A stretch of DNA of 64,000 nt from Bacteroidia bacterium (GTDB lineage Bacteria > Bacteroidota > Bacteroidia > SXHM01): NCBI GenBank assembly GCA_022072225.1, contig JAJVIC010000009.1, positions 217,746-281,745 on the forward strand, read 5' to 3'. The translations under genes were made by a program, and so were the position numbers. The notes beneath the pieces were generated by a model. The model did not search any database. It was not told the origin of the DNA and worked only from the letters and a program-made list of their open reading frames with translations. Below, piece by piece: positions 15,616 to 24,487 of this stretch; positions within the stretch are counted from its first letter, which is position 1, and each line of letters starts with the position of its first letter.

Positions 15616-16740
15616 ATGACTACCGAAACACTACTTCACCGCGCCCTTAATTTTGAGTTCCTCACGATTGAAGAAGGCATGTTCCTTTTTCAGAATGCTG
15701 CCCTGAGCGAACTGATGTTTGTTGCCAACGAATTGCGCAAAAAACAAAAGCCTGATAATAAAGTTACCTGGATAATAGACCGCAATGTAAACACCACCAA
15801 TGTGTGCATTGCCAATTGCAAGTTCTGCAATTTCTACCGCATCCCCGGTCACCCCGAAAGTTATATCACCACCATTGACCAATACAAGCAAAAGATAGAA
15901 GAAACCTTTCGCTATGGTGGCGAACAGTTATTGCTGCAAGGAGGACATCATCCCGAGCTGGGTTTGAAATTTTATACTGATTTATTTCGTCAGCTAAAAA
16001 GTCTTTATCCGAATTTAAAGCTGCATTCATTGGGTCCGCCAGAAGTGGCGCATATCAGCAAGCTGGAAGGGATCTCGCATACCGAAACATTGAAAGCCCT
16101 GAAAGAATCAGGTTTGGATTCATTACCCGGTGCAGGAGCAGAGATATTGAACGACCGTGTAAGGCGTATGATCTCCAAAGGTAAATGCGGAGGACAGGAA
16201 TGGCTGAACGTGATGCGTGCAGCGCATCAACTGAATATCACTACATCGGCAACTATGATGTTCGGACACATTGAAACCTTGTATGAACGCTTTGAACATT
16301 TGGTTTGGCTGCGCGAAGTGCAAAGCGAAAAACCAAAAGATGCCAAAGGGTTTCTTGCTTTTATTCCCTGGCCTTTTCAGGATGACGGTACCTTGTTGAA
16401 ACGTGTAAAAGGAATTTCCAATAACGTAAGTGCAGAAGAATACATTCGTATGATTGCCATGAGCAGAATCATGTTGCCGAATGTAATTAACATACAAGCC
16501 TCATGGTTAACGGTAGGAGAAAAAACTGCACAGATATGTCTGCATTCAGGAGCAAATGATTTTGGTTCCATTATGATTGAAGAGAATGTGGTTTCGGTGG
16601 CAGGTGCTCCGCACCGCTTTACTTCTGAAGGAATACAGCGTGCAATAAAAGAAGCTGGATTTGAGCCGCAACTAAGAACGCAGCAATACGAATACCGTGA
16701 GTTGCCGAAGGTAATGGAACAACAAGTAATCAACTATTAA
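15616..16740 (+). CDS. mqnC: Cyclic dehypoxanthinyl futalosine synthase
   Basis: Radical SAM enzyme that cyclises dehypoxanthine futalosine in the futalosine route to menaquinone. 374 aa from the ATG at 15616; the frame is open upstream but the promoter box at 15598 and protein homology favour this start. The iron-sulfur ligands are in C-I-A-N-C-K-F-C. Features separating it from MqnE are L-L-Q-G-G-H-H-P and the S-L-P-G-A-G-A-E-I-L segment. The C-terminal half ends with G-A-N-D-F-G-S, typical of the family. Other mqn genes are not in the window. Confidence 0.92.
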   Translation: MTTETLLHRALNFEFLTIEEGMFLFQNAALSELMFVANELRKKQKPDNKVTWIIDRNVNTTNVCIANCKFCNFYRIPGHPESYITTIDQYKQKIEETFRYGGEQLLLQGGHHPELGLKFYTDLFRQLKSLYPNLKLHSLGPPEVAHISKLEGISHTETLKALKESGLDSLPGAGAEILNDRVRRMISKGKCGGQEWLNVMRAAHQLNITTSATMMFGHIETLYERFEHLVWLREVQSEKPKDAKGFLAFIPWPFQDDGTLLKRVKGISNNVSAEEYIRMIAMSRIMLPNVINIQASWLTVGEKTAQICLHSGANDFGSIMIEENVVSVAGAPHRFTSEGIQRAIKEAGFEPQLRTQQYEYRELPKVMEQQVINY

Positions 16741-16741
16741 A

Positions 16742-16770
16742 ACTCTCCTTAGCGTCTTTGCACCTTTGCG
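16742..16770. repeat. Dispersed repeat TTAGCGTCTTTGCACCTTTGCG
   Basis: Copy of the CTTTGCG-type repeat in the short gap between mqnC and fadJ. It creates a spurious in-frame TTG start at 16766 for the next gene. Confidence 0.6.
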
Positions 16771-16789
16771 AGAAACAATAAAGAACCCC

Positions 16790-18937
16790 ATGATAAACTA
16801 TACCCTACTCGAAGACAACATTGCACTCATCAGCTTTGACATGAAAAATTCAACGATGAATGTGCTGAACCAGGAATCAATTGCTGCTTTTGATGAAGCA
16901 TTTGATAAAGCAGTGAAAGATGCCAACGTAAAAGGCATTATTGTTACTTCCGATAAAAAGGAATTTATCGCAGGAGCAGATCTGAAAATGATTGCTGCCG
17001 TGAAAACTCCGGAACAGGTGATGGAAAAATCTTCAGCGCTTCATGCGCTTTACCGCAAAATGGAAACCTGCGGAAAACCTGTGGTTGCTGCGATTAACGG
17101 CACTGCGCTGGGCGGTGGTTTTGAATTATGTCTGGCTTGTCATTACCGCATTGCAATCAATGATTCTAAAACGCAAATCGGTTTGCCCGAAGTATTGTTG
17201 GGCTTATTGCCCGGTGCAGGCGGAACACAGCGTTTGCCGCGCATGATTGGTTTGGAAAATGCGCTTCCGCTTTTGCTGGAAGGAAAAAAACTGCGTCCGG
17301 AACAAGCACTGGAAAAAGGATTGGTAAATAAATTGGTTGCTACCAAAGAAGAATTAATTCCTGCTGCAGTTGAATGGCTCAAAACTGTTGGTAAAAAAGT
17401 TCAGCCCTGGGACGATAAAGGTTTTAAAATTCCCGGTGGCGGTGTGCAAACTCCAACAGGAGTAAAGGTTTTCATGGCAGGCTCTGCTTTATTGCAAAAG
17501 AAAACATTCGGCAATTATCCTGCACCGCAAGCCATCATGAATTCGGTTTACGAAGGTTTGCAATTAGATTTTGACAGAGCACTGAAAGTAGAGATGCGTT
17601 ACTTCACGCAATGTGCTATGTCGCAGGTGGCGAAGAATATGATACGCACGTTGTTCTTCACCATGAATGCAGCTAACAGCGGAGCAGCAAGACCAAAAGA
17701 TGTTCCGGCAAATACACTGACTAAAGTTGGTGTACTTGGTGCAGGAATGATGGGCGCAGGCATTGCTTATGTTTCCGCAGTAGCAGGATTGAACGTTGTT
17801 TTGAAAGACCGCTCAATTGAAGATGCTGAAAAAGGAAAAGCATATTCCGTGAAGTTGTTAAATGAAAAAGTGAACAAAGGTCACATGCCAAAAGCAAAAG
17901 CAGATGAAATTCTTGCACGAATCGTTACTACTGCTGATGCTAATGCTGTAGCGGGTTGTGAGCTTGTGATTGAAGCCGTGTTTGAAGACAGGGCACTGAA
18001 AGCAAGCGTAACAAAAGAATCAGAAGCGGTGCTTGCACCAATGGCAGTGTATGCTTCCAATACTTCTACCTTGCCGATTACAGGCTTGGCAGAAGCATCT
18101 GTTCGTCCTGAAAATTTTATAGGAATCCACTTCTTTTCACCGGTTGACAAAATGCAACTGGTGGAAATTATTCTCGGGAAGAAAACTTCTCCATACGCGA
18201 TTGCCATGGCAATTGATTATGTGAAACGAATTAAGAAAACACCTATTGTTGTTAATGACGGAAGAGCATTTTATACCTCGCGTATTTTCTCGACCTACAT
18301 TGCAGAGGGTTTGAATATGTTGCAGGAAGGTATTGCGCCCGCTTTAATTGAAAACGCGGGAAAAGCAGCAGGCATGCCGGTTGGTCCGCTTGCCGTTGCA
18401 GATGAAGTTAGCATTGAGTTGATGTATAAAATCAACAAGCAAACAGAAAAAGATTTAGGAAAAGTAAACGAAGGAGCAGAAGCAAAAGTAGGTCGTTTGT
18501 TTATGGAACAATTAAATCGTCCCGGTAAGAAGGCAGGAAAAGGATTTTATGAATATCCGACAGACGGTGGCAAGAAATATCTGTGGCCCGGATTGGCAGA
18601 ACATTTTCCGGTTGCAAAAGAACAACCCGATGTGGAACTTTTGAAAAAGCGTTTGCTGCATTATCAGGCATTGAATGCAGTGAAATGTCTGGAAGAAAAT
18701 GTTCTCACTTCTCCGCGTGATGGTGATATCGGTTCTATCCTTGGCTGGGGCTTTCCTCCTTACACAGGTGGTATTTTCTCTTATATTGATATGATCGGTG
18801 TTCGCCAGTTTGTTGAAGATTGCAAAACGCTGGCAACCGCTTATGGTGCACGTTTTAATCCACCTGCATTGCTTGAAGAGATGGCAAAAACAGAAAAGAA
18901 ATTTTACGAAGAGAAAACAGAAAAAGCAGTAGTATAG
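16790..18937 (+). CDS. fadJ: Bifunctional enoyl-CoA hydratase / 3-hydroxyacyl-CoA dehydrogenase
   Basis: Multifunctional fatty-acid beta-oxidation enzyme: it hydrates enoyl-CoA and oxidises the resulting 3-hydroxyacyl-CoA with NAD+. 715 aa from the ATG at 16790. N-terminal crotonase domain: oxyanion-hole loop G-T-A-L-G-G-G-F-E-L with the first catalytic Glu, then G-L-P-E-V-L-L-G-L-L-P-G-A-G-G-T-Q with the second. The dehydrogenase Rossmann motif is G-V-L-G-A-G-M-M-G-A-G, followed by I-H-F-F-S-P-V with the catalytic His. The length fits FadJ/FadB. No thiolase gene is adjacent. The next gene follows after 3 nt. Confidence 0.92.
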   Translation: MINYTLLEDNIALISFDMKNSTMNVLNQESIAAFDEAFDKAVKDANVKGIIVTSDKKEFIAGADLKMIAAVKTPEQVMEKSSALHALYRKMETCGKPVVAAINGTALGGGFELCLACHYRIAINDSKTQIGLPEVLLGLLPGAGGTQRLPRMIGLENALPLLLEGKKLRPEQALEKGLVNKLVATKEELIPAAVEWLKTVGKKVQPWDDKGFKIPGGGVQTPTGVKVFMAGSALLQKKTFGNYPAPQAIMNSVYEGLQLDFDRALKVEMRYFTQCAMSQVAKNMIRTLFFTMNAANSGAARPKDVPANTLTKVGVLGAGMMGAGIAYVSAVAGLNVVLKDRSIEDAEKGKAYSVKLLNEKVNKGHMPKAKADEILARIVTTADANAVAGCELVIEAVFEDRALKASVTKESEAVLAPMAVYASNTSTLPITGLAEASVRPENFIGIHFFSPVDKMQLVEIILGKKTSPYAIAMAIDYVKRIKKTPIVVNDGRAFYTSRIFSTYIAEGLNMLQEGIAPALIENAGKAAGMPVGPLAVADEVSIELMYKINKQTEKDLGKVNEGAEAKVGRLFMEQLNRPGKKAGKGFYEYPTDGGKKYLWPGLAEHFPVAKEQPDVELLKKRLLHYQALNAVKCLEENVLTSPRDGDIGSILGWGFPPYTGGIFSYIDMIGVRQFVEDCKTLATAYGARFNPPALLEEMAKTEKKFYEEKTEKAVV

Positions 18938-18940
18938 TTT

Positions 18941-20212
18941 ATGAACTTTGTTGAAGAACTGAAATGGCGGGGTATGTTGCAGGACATCATGCCCGGAACG
19001 GAAGAATTACTGAACAAGGAAATGGTGAGCGGCTATATCGGCTTTGACCCGACTTCTGATTCATTGGGTGTGGGTAATCTTGTGCAGATAATGACTTTGC
19101 TGCATTTTCAGCGTTGCGGACACAAGCCCATTGCCTTGGTTGGCGGTGCTACCGGAATGGTTGGCGATCCTTCAGGAAAATCACAAGAGAGGAATTTGCT
19201 GAACGAAGAAACGTTGAATCACAACCTTGCCTGCCAGAAAAAACAGTTGGAGAAATTTCTGGATTTTAATTGCGGAAAGAACTCGGCAGAGATTGTAAAT
19301 AACTATGATTGGTTTAAGAATTTCAGCTTTCTTGATTTTATCCGTGATGTGGGGAAACACATTTCTGTGAACTATATGATGGCGAAGGATTCGGTGCAGA
19401 ACCGATTGGAAACCGGAATGTCATTCACGGAGTTTTCTTACCAGTTAGTTCAGGGCTATGATTTTTACTGGCTCTGGAAAAATAAAGGAATTAAGCTCCA
19501 AATGGGTGGCAGCGACCAATGGGGAAATATCGTTACCGGAACAGAACTGATACGCAGAAAAGATGGAGGAGAGGCATTTGCGTTAACAACTCCGCTCATT
19601 AAAAAAGCAGACGGAACCAAGTTTGGAAAAACGGAAAGCGGTAATATTTGGCTTGATGCGAAAAAAACATCGCCATTTAAATTTTACCAGTTCTGGCTGA
19701 ATGCAAGTGATGCAGATATTTCTACTTACATAAGAATATTCTCTTTGAAGACAAGAGAAGAAGTTGAGAAACTGGAAGCTGAACATAAAGCGGAACCGCA
19801 TCTGCGTAAATTGCAAAAAGCCTTGGCAGAGGAAATCACAACCCGCGTTCATTCTGCTGAAGCATTGCAACGTGCCAAAGAAACGACTGACATACTTTTC
19901 GGCTCTTCATTTGAGGATTTTAAAAAACTTTCAGCAGCGGAAATTGAAGATGCGTTTGATGCCGATGCAACATTTTCTGTTGACGCTAATTTATTTGCGG
20001 AAGGAATTGATGTAGTGAGCTTGCTTGGAGAAAAGGCTGCAGTATTTCCATCAAAAGGTGAAGCGCGGAAAACTATACAAGGCAATGGAGCCAGCATCAA
20101 CAAAGAGAAAATAGCTTTGGATAAAAAAATCACTGTTGCTGATTTGCTTTACAACAAATACCTGTTGGTGCAGAAAGGGAAGAAGAATTACTTTTTGGTG
20201 AAGGCATCGTAA
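18941..20212 (+). CDS. tyrS: Tyrosyl-tRNA synthetase
   Basis: Charges tRNA-Tyr. 423 aa, the usual length. Class I fold with [14 protein letters not shown], the tyrosine-site [19 protein letters not shown] and the KMSKS-equivalent K-F-G-K-T. A C-terminal S4 domain contains the A-R-K-T-I segment. Odd point: the HIGH signature, usually H-I-G-H or H-I-G-N after D-S-L, reads G-V-G-N ([12 protein letters not shown]), so the first His is a Gly. The rest looks intact, so the enzyme is probably functional and essential. Confidence 0.95.
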   Translation: MNFVEELKWRGMLQDIMPGTEELLNKEMVSGYIGFDPTSDSLGVGNLVQIMTLLHFQRCGHKPIALVGGATGMVGDPSGKSQERNLLNEETLNHNLACQKKQLEKFLDFNCGKNSAEIVNNYDWFKNFSFLDFIRDVGKHISVNYMMAKDSVQNRLETGMSFTEFSYQLVQGYDFYWLWKNKGIKLQMGGSDQWGNIVTGTELIRRKDGGEAFALTTPLIKKADGTKFGKTESGNIWLDAKKTSPFKFYQFWLNASDADISTYIRIFSLKTREEVEKLEAEHKAEPHLRKLQKALAEEITTRVHSAEALQRAKETTDILFGSSFEDFKKLSAAEIEDAFDADATFSVDANLFAEGIDVVSLLGEKAAVFPSKGEARKTIQGNGASINKEKIALDKKITVADLLYNKYLLVQKGKKNYFLVKAS

Positions 20213-21202
20213 TTACTGCACGAGCAAATTACAGCCGCGCAGATCCGAATTATCAAATCTACCACTTACTTCAAAGCTTTCATCTGCGTGAAGTATTCCT
20301 AAATCCTGCGTGGCAATAAACGAGCAGGAATTGATGTTGGCTAAATCAATCACATTTATTCCACCGCTATTACCGGGTTCAAGAATTTTCAATGGGTCAT
20401 TGACATCGCGAATCAAGACTTTCATCCAGGGAGGGCAATTAAAAATTCCATTGCCTTTAGAGTATGCCTGTGAAAGCAATTCGGTCATTCCGTATTCTGA
20501 GTGAATAGTTTTTACTCCAAACTTTTCACATAAATTTTGATGCAATTCTTCGCGCAATAATTCTTTGCGCTTGCCTTTCATGCCGCCAGTTTCCATTATG
20601 ATGAGTTCGCCCGAAGTAGGAGAAGAAATCAATTCTGCCAAATCTAATAGCGCATAAGTAACACCTAACAGTATTACTTTTTGTCCTTTTGCAAGAAGCG
20701 AGTGCAGTTTTTCAGAAAGCTCATTCAGATTGTGAAGGTAAAACCCACTCTCAGGATTTTTGGTTCTTTTAATTAAGTCGTCAACCATGTAAACCAATGA
20801 AGAACCTTCGCGCTCGAGATAGGATGGAAGCAATGCAAGCAGGCAATAGTCTTCAATATTTCCGTAAAAAAGTTCAAAACCTTTTCTGAAACTTTGTTCG
20901 TAAACAGACACGTCTGAAACGTAGTGTTTGCTTTGTGTGCCTGTTGTACCGCTGCTGGTAAATATTTTTGAGTTTTGCTTCTCGACTACGCTCGAAGTGA
21001 CACGATGTGTTTTAAAAAACTCAATTGGCAGAAAGGGAATGTCATTTATTGATTTTATTTCGTCAGAATTAATTTTTAAAACATCGCAGAATTGCCTGTA
21101 AACAGGACAGTTTTCGTGTTGCAAATGAAAAATCTTCAAAGCAGTTTTTTCAAACTCTTCGTTGGTTTTTATTTCAACTATTTCCTTTGCAGTCAGGCTC
21201 AC
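20213..21202 (-). CDS. LuxE/acyl-protein synthetase-like protein
   Basis: 329-aa member of the acyl-CoA-synthetase-like LuxE family (acyl-protein synthetases). It probably activates a carboxylic acid with ATP. The phosphate-binding motif F-T-S-S-G-T-T-G-T-Q-S-K is clear, with the E-Y-G-M-T-E-L-L-S-Q motif further on, as in adenylating enzymes. The substrate is unknown; no luciferase genes are nearby. Just before the ATP motif, the segment V-T-S-S-V-V-E-K-Q is encoded by a dispersed palindromic repeat (20978-21003). It converges on tyrS with adjacent stops and is divergent from a lipoprotein gene. Confidence 0.8.
   Translation of the reverse strand: MSLTAKEIVEIKTNEEFEKTALKIFHLQHENCPVYRQFCDVLKINSDEIKSINDIPFLPIEFFKTHRVTSSVVEKQNSKIFTSSGTTGTQSKHYVSDVSVYEQSFRKGFELFYGNIEDYCLLALLPSYLEREGSSLVYMVDDLIKRTKNPESGFYLHNLNELSEKLHSLLAKGQKVILLGVTYALLDLAELISSPTSGELIIMETGGMKGKRKELLREELHQNLCEKFGVKTIHSEYGMTELLSQAYSKGNGIFNCPPWMKVLIRDVNDPLKILEPGNSGGINVIDLANINSCSFIATQDLGILHADESFEVSGRFDNSDLRGCNLLVQ
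20978..21003. repeat. Dispersed repeat CTTCTCGACTACGCTCGAAGTGACAC in coding sequence
   Basis: Same repeat family as 7168 and 55811 in a variant form (arms CTCGA.../...TCGAAG, GTGACA end). It lies in frame in the LuxE-like gene. Confidence 0.75.
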
Positions 21203-21212
21203 GTAAAATCCT

Positions 21213-21220
21213 TATTTTTG
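21213..21220 (+). promoter_or_regulatory. -7 element TATTTTTG for the lipoprotein gene
   Basis: Match to TAnnTTTG four nt before the ATG at 21225, implying a very short or absent leader. Confidence 0.45.
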
Positions 21221-21224
21221 CTTT

Positions 21225-21734
21225 ATGAATAAGAATTCAAAAGTAAGTTTATTTGTCTTGTTTCTGTTGGTTGTTGGTTTCTCTTCTTGTCTGAAAAGAA
21301 ATGATTTTCCTGACGAGCCGCAGATCGAATATCTGGATTTTGTGAAATACCAGAATACGCAGGGCAAAGATTCAATCGGTGTTTTAAAATTTAAGTTTAC
21401 CGATGGTGACGGTGATATCGGACTTGACCAGCAGGATACATTCCCCCCGTTTAATGAAGGAAGTTTGTATTATTACAATTTTTATATTAAGTATTTTGAG
21501 AAGCAAAATGGAAATTTTGTTGAAGTAGTACTTGCACAACCTAACAACTCGCGCATTCCCAATATTACTCCAGATGGACAAAACAAAACCCTTGAAGGAG
21601 AAATTGAAATTGCGCTGTATATCAATAATCCGCTTTCAAATTTTGATACAATAAAATTTGAAGCTTATATTTTTGATCGTGCGCTTAATCAAAGCAATAC
21701 GATTGAAACACCTGAGATAGCGGTGGTAAAGTAA
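21225..21734 (+). CDS. Lipoprotein of unknown function
   Basis: 169-aa lipoprotein: a signal peptide with a lipobox at residues 19-22 (F-S-S-C), followed by L-K-R-N-D. The body has a F-T-D-G-D-G-D-I-G-L segment that could bind calcium, then beta-strand-like sequence. This Asp/Gly-rich layout is common in Bacteroidota outer-membrane lipoproteins of unknown role. It stands alone between divergent and co-oriented genes. Confidence 0.78.
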   Translation: MNKNSKVSLFVLFLLVVGFSSCLKRNDFPDEPQIEYLDFVKYQNTQGKDSIGVLKFKFTDGDGDIGLDQQDTFPPFNEGSLYYYNFYIKYFEKQNGNFVEVVLAQPNNSRIPNITPDGQNKTLEGEIEIALYINNPLSNFDTIKFEAYIFDRALNQSNTIETPEIAVVK

Positions 21735-21774
21735 GTGTTACATTTTCTTTTATATGTTCAGATAACTGGTTTGC

Positions 21775-23070
21775 ATGAGTAAAAACACTGTGGTGATGTT
21801 TTCCATGTGGGCCCCCGACACGCCAACTCCCATAGCTCACCGTTTAGACAAAATTATCAGGTGTCTGAAAGATGAAGGAGTTGAGGTGGTTCTGGTTTCG
21901 TTTTACAAATGCGGCAAAGATTTTAAAGGACAATTATCACATCATTATTCGCTTGAACGGCTTTTGCCTTTTTTAAGAAAGTTTACAAATCTGAGAACAG
22001 ATAAATCTGAAAAAGATAACTTACCGGATGTAGAAAATGAGGGAGCGTTTGTATCAAATGCTAAACGGCTTTTTGCTGCTATTGCAAGATGTTTGTTTGC
22101 CCCTGATATTAATATCATTTTCGCTTTGCCGGCTTCGCTACTGCTTGTCTGGGCAGTTTTAAGACACAGAGCTGTTTATGTTTTTTCTGTTACAAATCCT
22201 GCAAGTTTTGCATTTACAGGAAGTGCTGTCGGATGGTTATTGAGACGTAAAGTTATTACTGATTTGGGTGATTTATGGTATGTGATAAAAGAGCCTCGTT
22301 TGAATTTTCAATTTGAAAAAAGATTTCACCGATGGCTTGAAAAGTCAACCGTTCAGCGCTCCGATCTTGTAACGTTTGCATATCCTGAATTAATGGAATT
22401 GTTTAGTGCTCAGTATCCGCAATTAAAAAACAGAATGCGGATAATGGAACAGGGTTATGACGGGAATTTTGTTTCGCATGCTGATATACAGAGGGAAAGA
22501 ACAGATGTATTTACAATCGGCTATTTCGGAAGTTTGAGAATGAATGAACAGTACAAAGCATTCTTCTCATTACTTGAAAGTTTTAAGAAACTGTTGAACG
22601 AAAATCCAGCTATTAAAACAAAAGTTAAATTGCTGGTAGCAGGAACTGTTTCCCATGAATTTTTAGATAAAATACAATCACCTGATTTTTCCGCAAATGC
22701 TGACTATCTTGGTTATTTGCAGGCAGGAGAGTTGGAAGCCAAAATGGAAAGCTGCGATGCCTTCATTGTAGTGACCGGCACAAAAGAAATTCCATTTTCG
22801 TACCTCGTGCCGCAGAAGCTATATATGTATATGCCATATAAAAAACCTGTTGTTTATGTTGGCTATGCCGGAAAACAATTACAAAGACTGAAAAAAATAT
22901 TTCCTTCGGTATATCCATTTTTTCCTGATGAAACTGATGGAATAAAAACCTGTTTATTTAAATTGATTAATGGAGAGATTTCAGGAGGTGCTATTGATGA
23001 TAATGAATTGCTGAAGTTGGATTTTCGCAATCAGTTTAAATCTGTTTTTGCCGGATATTTTAAACCCTGA
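21775..23070 (+). CDS. Glycosyltransferase, GT4-like
   Basis: 431-aa GT-B-type glycosyltransferase that transfers a sugar from an activated donor during polysaccharide building. The N-terminal domain starts with V-V-M-F-S-M-W-A-P-D-T-P-T-P and G-V-E-V-V-L-V-S-F. The C-terminal domain begins I-G-Y-F-G-S-L-R-M-N and includes Y-L-G-Y-L-Q-A-G-E-L. The usual E-x7-E segment of GT4 enzymes is not obvious; V-P-Q-K-L-Y-M-Y-M-P fills that region. First gene of the polysaccharide cluster; its end overlaps the convergent flippase gene by 11 bp. Confidence 0.8.
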   Translation: MSKNTVVMFSMWAPDTPTPIAHRLDKIIRCLKDEGVEVVLVSFYKCGKDFKGQLSHHYSLERLLPFLRKFTNLRTDKSEKDNLPDVENEGAFVSNAKRLFAAIARCLFAPDINIIFALPASLLLVWAVLRHRAVYVFSVTNPASFAFTGSAVGWLLRRKVITDLGDLWYVIKEPRLNFQFEKRFHRWLEKSTVQRSDLVTFAYPELMELFSAQYPQLKNRMRIMEQGYDGNFVSHADIQRERTDVFTIGYFGSLRMNEQYKAFFSLLESFKKLLNENPAIKTKVKLLVAGTVSHEFLDKIQSPDFSANADYLGYLQAGELEAKMESCDAFIVVTGTKEIPFSYLVPQKLYMYMPYKKPVVYVGYAGKQLQRLKKIFPSVYPFFPDETDGIKTCLFKLINGEISGGAIDDNELLKLDFRNQFKSVFAGYFKP

Positions 23071-24382
23071 GTTTCTTTTCCAGAAAGGGAATATACAGCG
23101 CATTTAATTTCATTGCTTTTCGCATATAAACCGCAGTAATTATTGTCCATGCAACAGATGTTGCCATGGTTGAAAATGCGGCACCATTAATACCCCAAAG
23201 CGGTACAAAAATGATGTTTAGAATAATGTTTATGATAAATACTGCCAAGGCTATATTCTGATCAATCTTTTGTTTACCAATCATTGAAAGTACAGGTAAG
23301 CGCCCACCTAAAATTGCTGCCAATCGGCCAAGCGAAAGAAGTATCAACGCAATACTTCCTTCCCTGAATTCCTTTCCGAAAATAGTCAGAACAGGTGTTG
23401 CCAAAATAATAATACCCGCAATTGCAGGAAAGGTTGTCCAGAAAACCAGCTTGTTTGCTTTATCAATAGCGTTTTGCAAACCTTCGCGGTCATTTTTATT
23501 ATTTAAGATGGCAAAGTCGGGTGCAGAAACACCGCCAACAGCTACGATTGAAAGTGTAAGAAACATTGATATTCTGAAAGCGATGTTGTAAACACCAACT
23601 TCTGACTCAGTGCGGAAAACACCAAGAATTAACGTATCGGTCCACACCATCAGGTAGAATAATGAGTTGGCAAGCATCATTGGAAAACCTTGCTTAGCTA
23701 TGCTTTTGTAGTTAAGCCATTCTTCACGTGAAGTTTTAAAAATTGTCAATTGTTTCATCAGTATAATGGCGCTGAGAAGCCAACTTATAATAACAGCTGA
23801 AATATATATTTCAACCAGATATTCGTTTTCAAAAATCAAATTTGAAATAAACAAGGCCGGCATTGCAAACAGCCACACACAGGCATTTCGGAAGAAGGAA
23901 GAAAAAACTGGGTACTTAATTCCTTTTAAGGCTTCTGAATTAAGCAACAGCATGTTCATAGGAATAATAGCAAATGAAATGATTCTTAGCTGAGACGATA
24001 GTTCAGTATTTTTGAAAAAGCTGGTTGCAAGTGTGTTGCTGAATAATAACAGAAGTACGGTAAATAATGCTCCCGATAAAAAAGTTATAGTTGCCGATTT
24101 AAAATAGACATCTTTTACTTTGCTCAAGCTTTTTGAATGTTCTTCGGCTACAAGCTTAACAATAAGTGTGTCCAATCCAATTCGGCTGAAAACACAGAGA
24201 AGCTGCAAGACAGTCAGGCATATTGTAAATTGACCCCAAACGCTGCTGCCAAAATAATTTCCGGCAAGCATTGCAAATACGAAGTTGAGCGAAACCCCAC
24301 CAATATTCATTAAAAAAAATGCTGCACTGCCTTTAATTAATGAATGTGAATGACTGTAAAATCCTGTTAATATTTTGAACAT
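23060..24382 (-). CDS. Polysaccharide flippase (Wzx-like, MATE/MOP superfamily)
   Basis: Integral membrane protein that probably moves lipid-linked sugar units across the inner membrane. About 12 hydrophobic segments are spread over 440 residues. I start at the ATG at 24382 (M-F-K-I-L-T-G-F-Y); the frame stays open to 24523 but that extra part is not membrane-like and overlaps the promoter side of the next gene. G-G-V-S-L-N-F-V-F-A-M-L in the first segment and the G-V-Y-N-I-A-F-R motif are typical of the family. It pairs functionally with the polymerase gene next to it, which points the other way. Confidence 0.88.
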   Translation of the reverse strand: MFKILTGFYSHSHSLIKGSAAFFLMNIGGVSLNFVFAMLAGNYFGSSVWGQFTICLTVLQLLCVFSRIGLDTLIVKLVAEEHSKSLSKVKDVYFKSATITFLSGALFTVLLLLFSNTLATSFFKNTELSSQLRIISFAIIPMNMLLLNSEALKGIKYPVFSSFFRNACVWLFAMPALFISNLIFENEYLVEIYISAVIISWLLSAIILMKQLTIFKTSREEWLNYKSIAKQGFPMMLANSLFYLMVWTDTLILGVFRTESEVGVYNIAFRISMFLTLSIVAVGGVSAPDFAILNNKNDREGLQNAIDKANKLVFWTTFPAIAGIIILATPVLTIFGKEFREGSIALILLSLGRLAAILGGRLPVLSMIGKQKIDQNIALAVFIINIILNIIFVPLWGINGAAFSTMATSVAWTIITAVYMRKAMKLNALYIPFLEKKLRV

Positions 24383-24487
24383 TAAACTAATTGAGGAGGC
24401 GCGAAAATAACCAATTTTGCACCTTACACCGGTAAACAGATGAGGAATGTATTTTTGTAAAGTAAAATCTGAAATTAAAAAAGAGAA

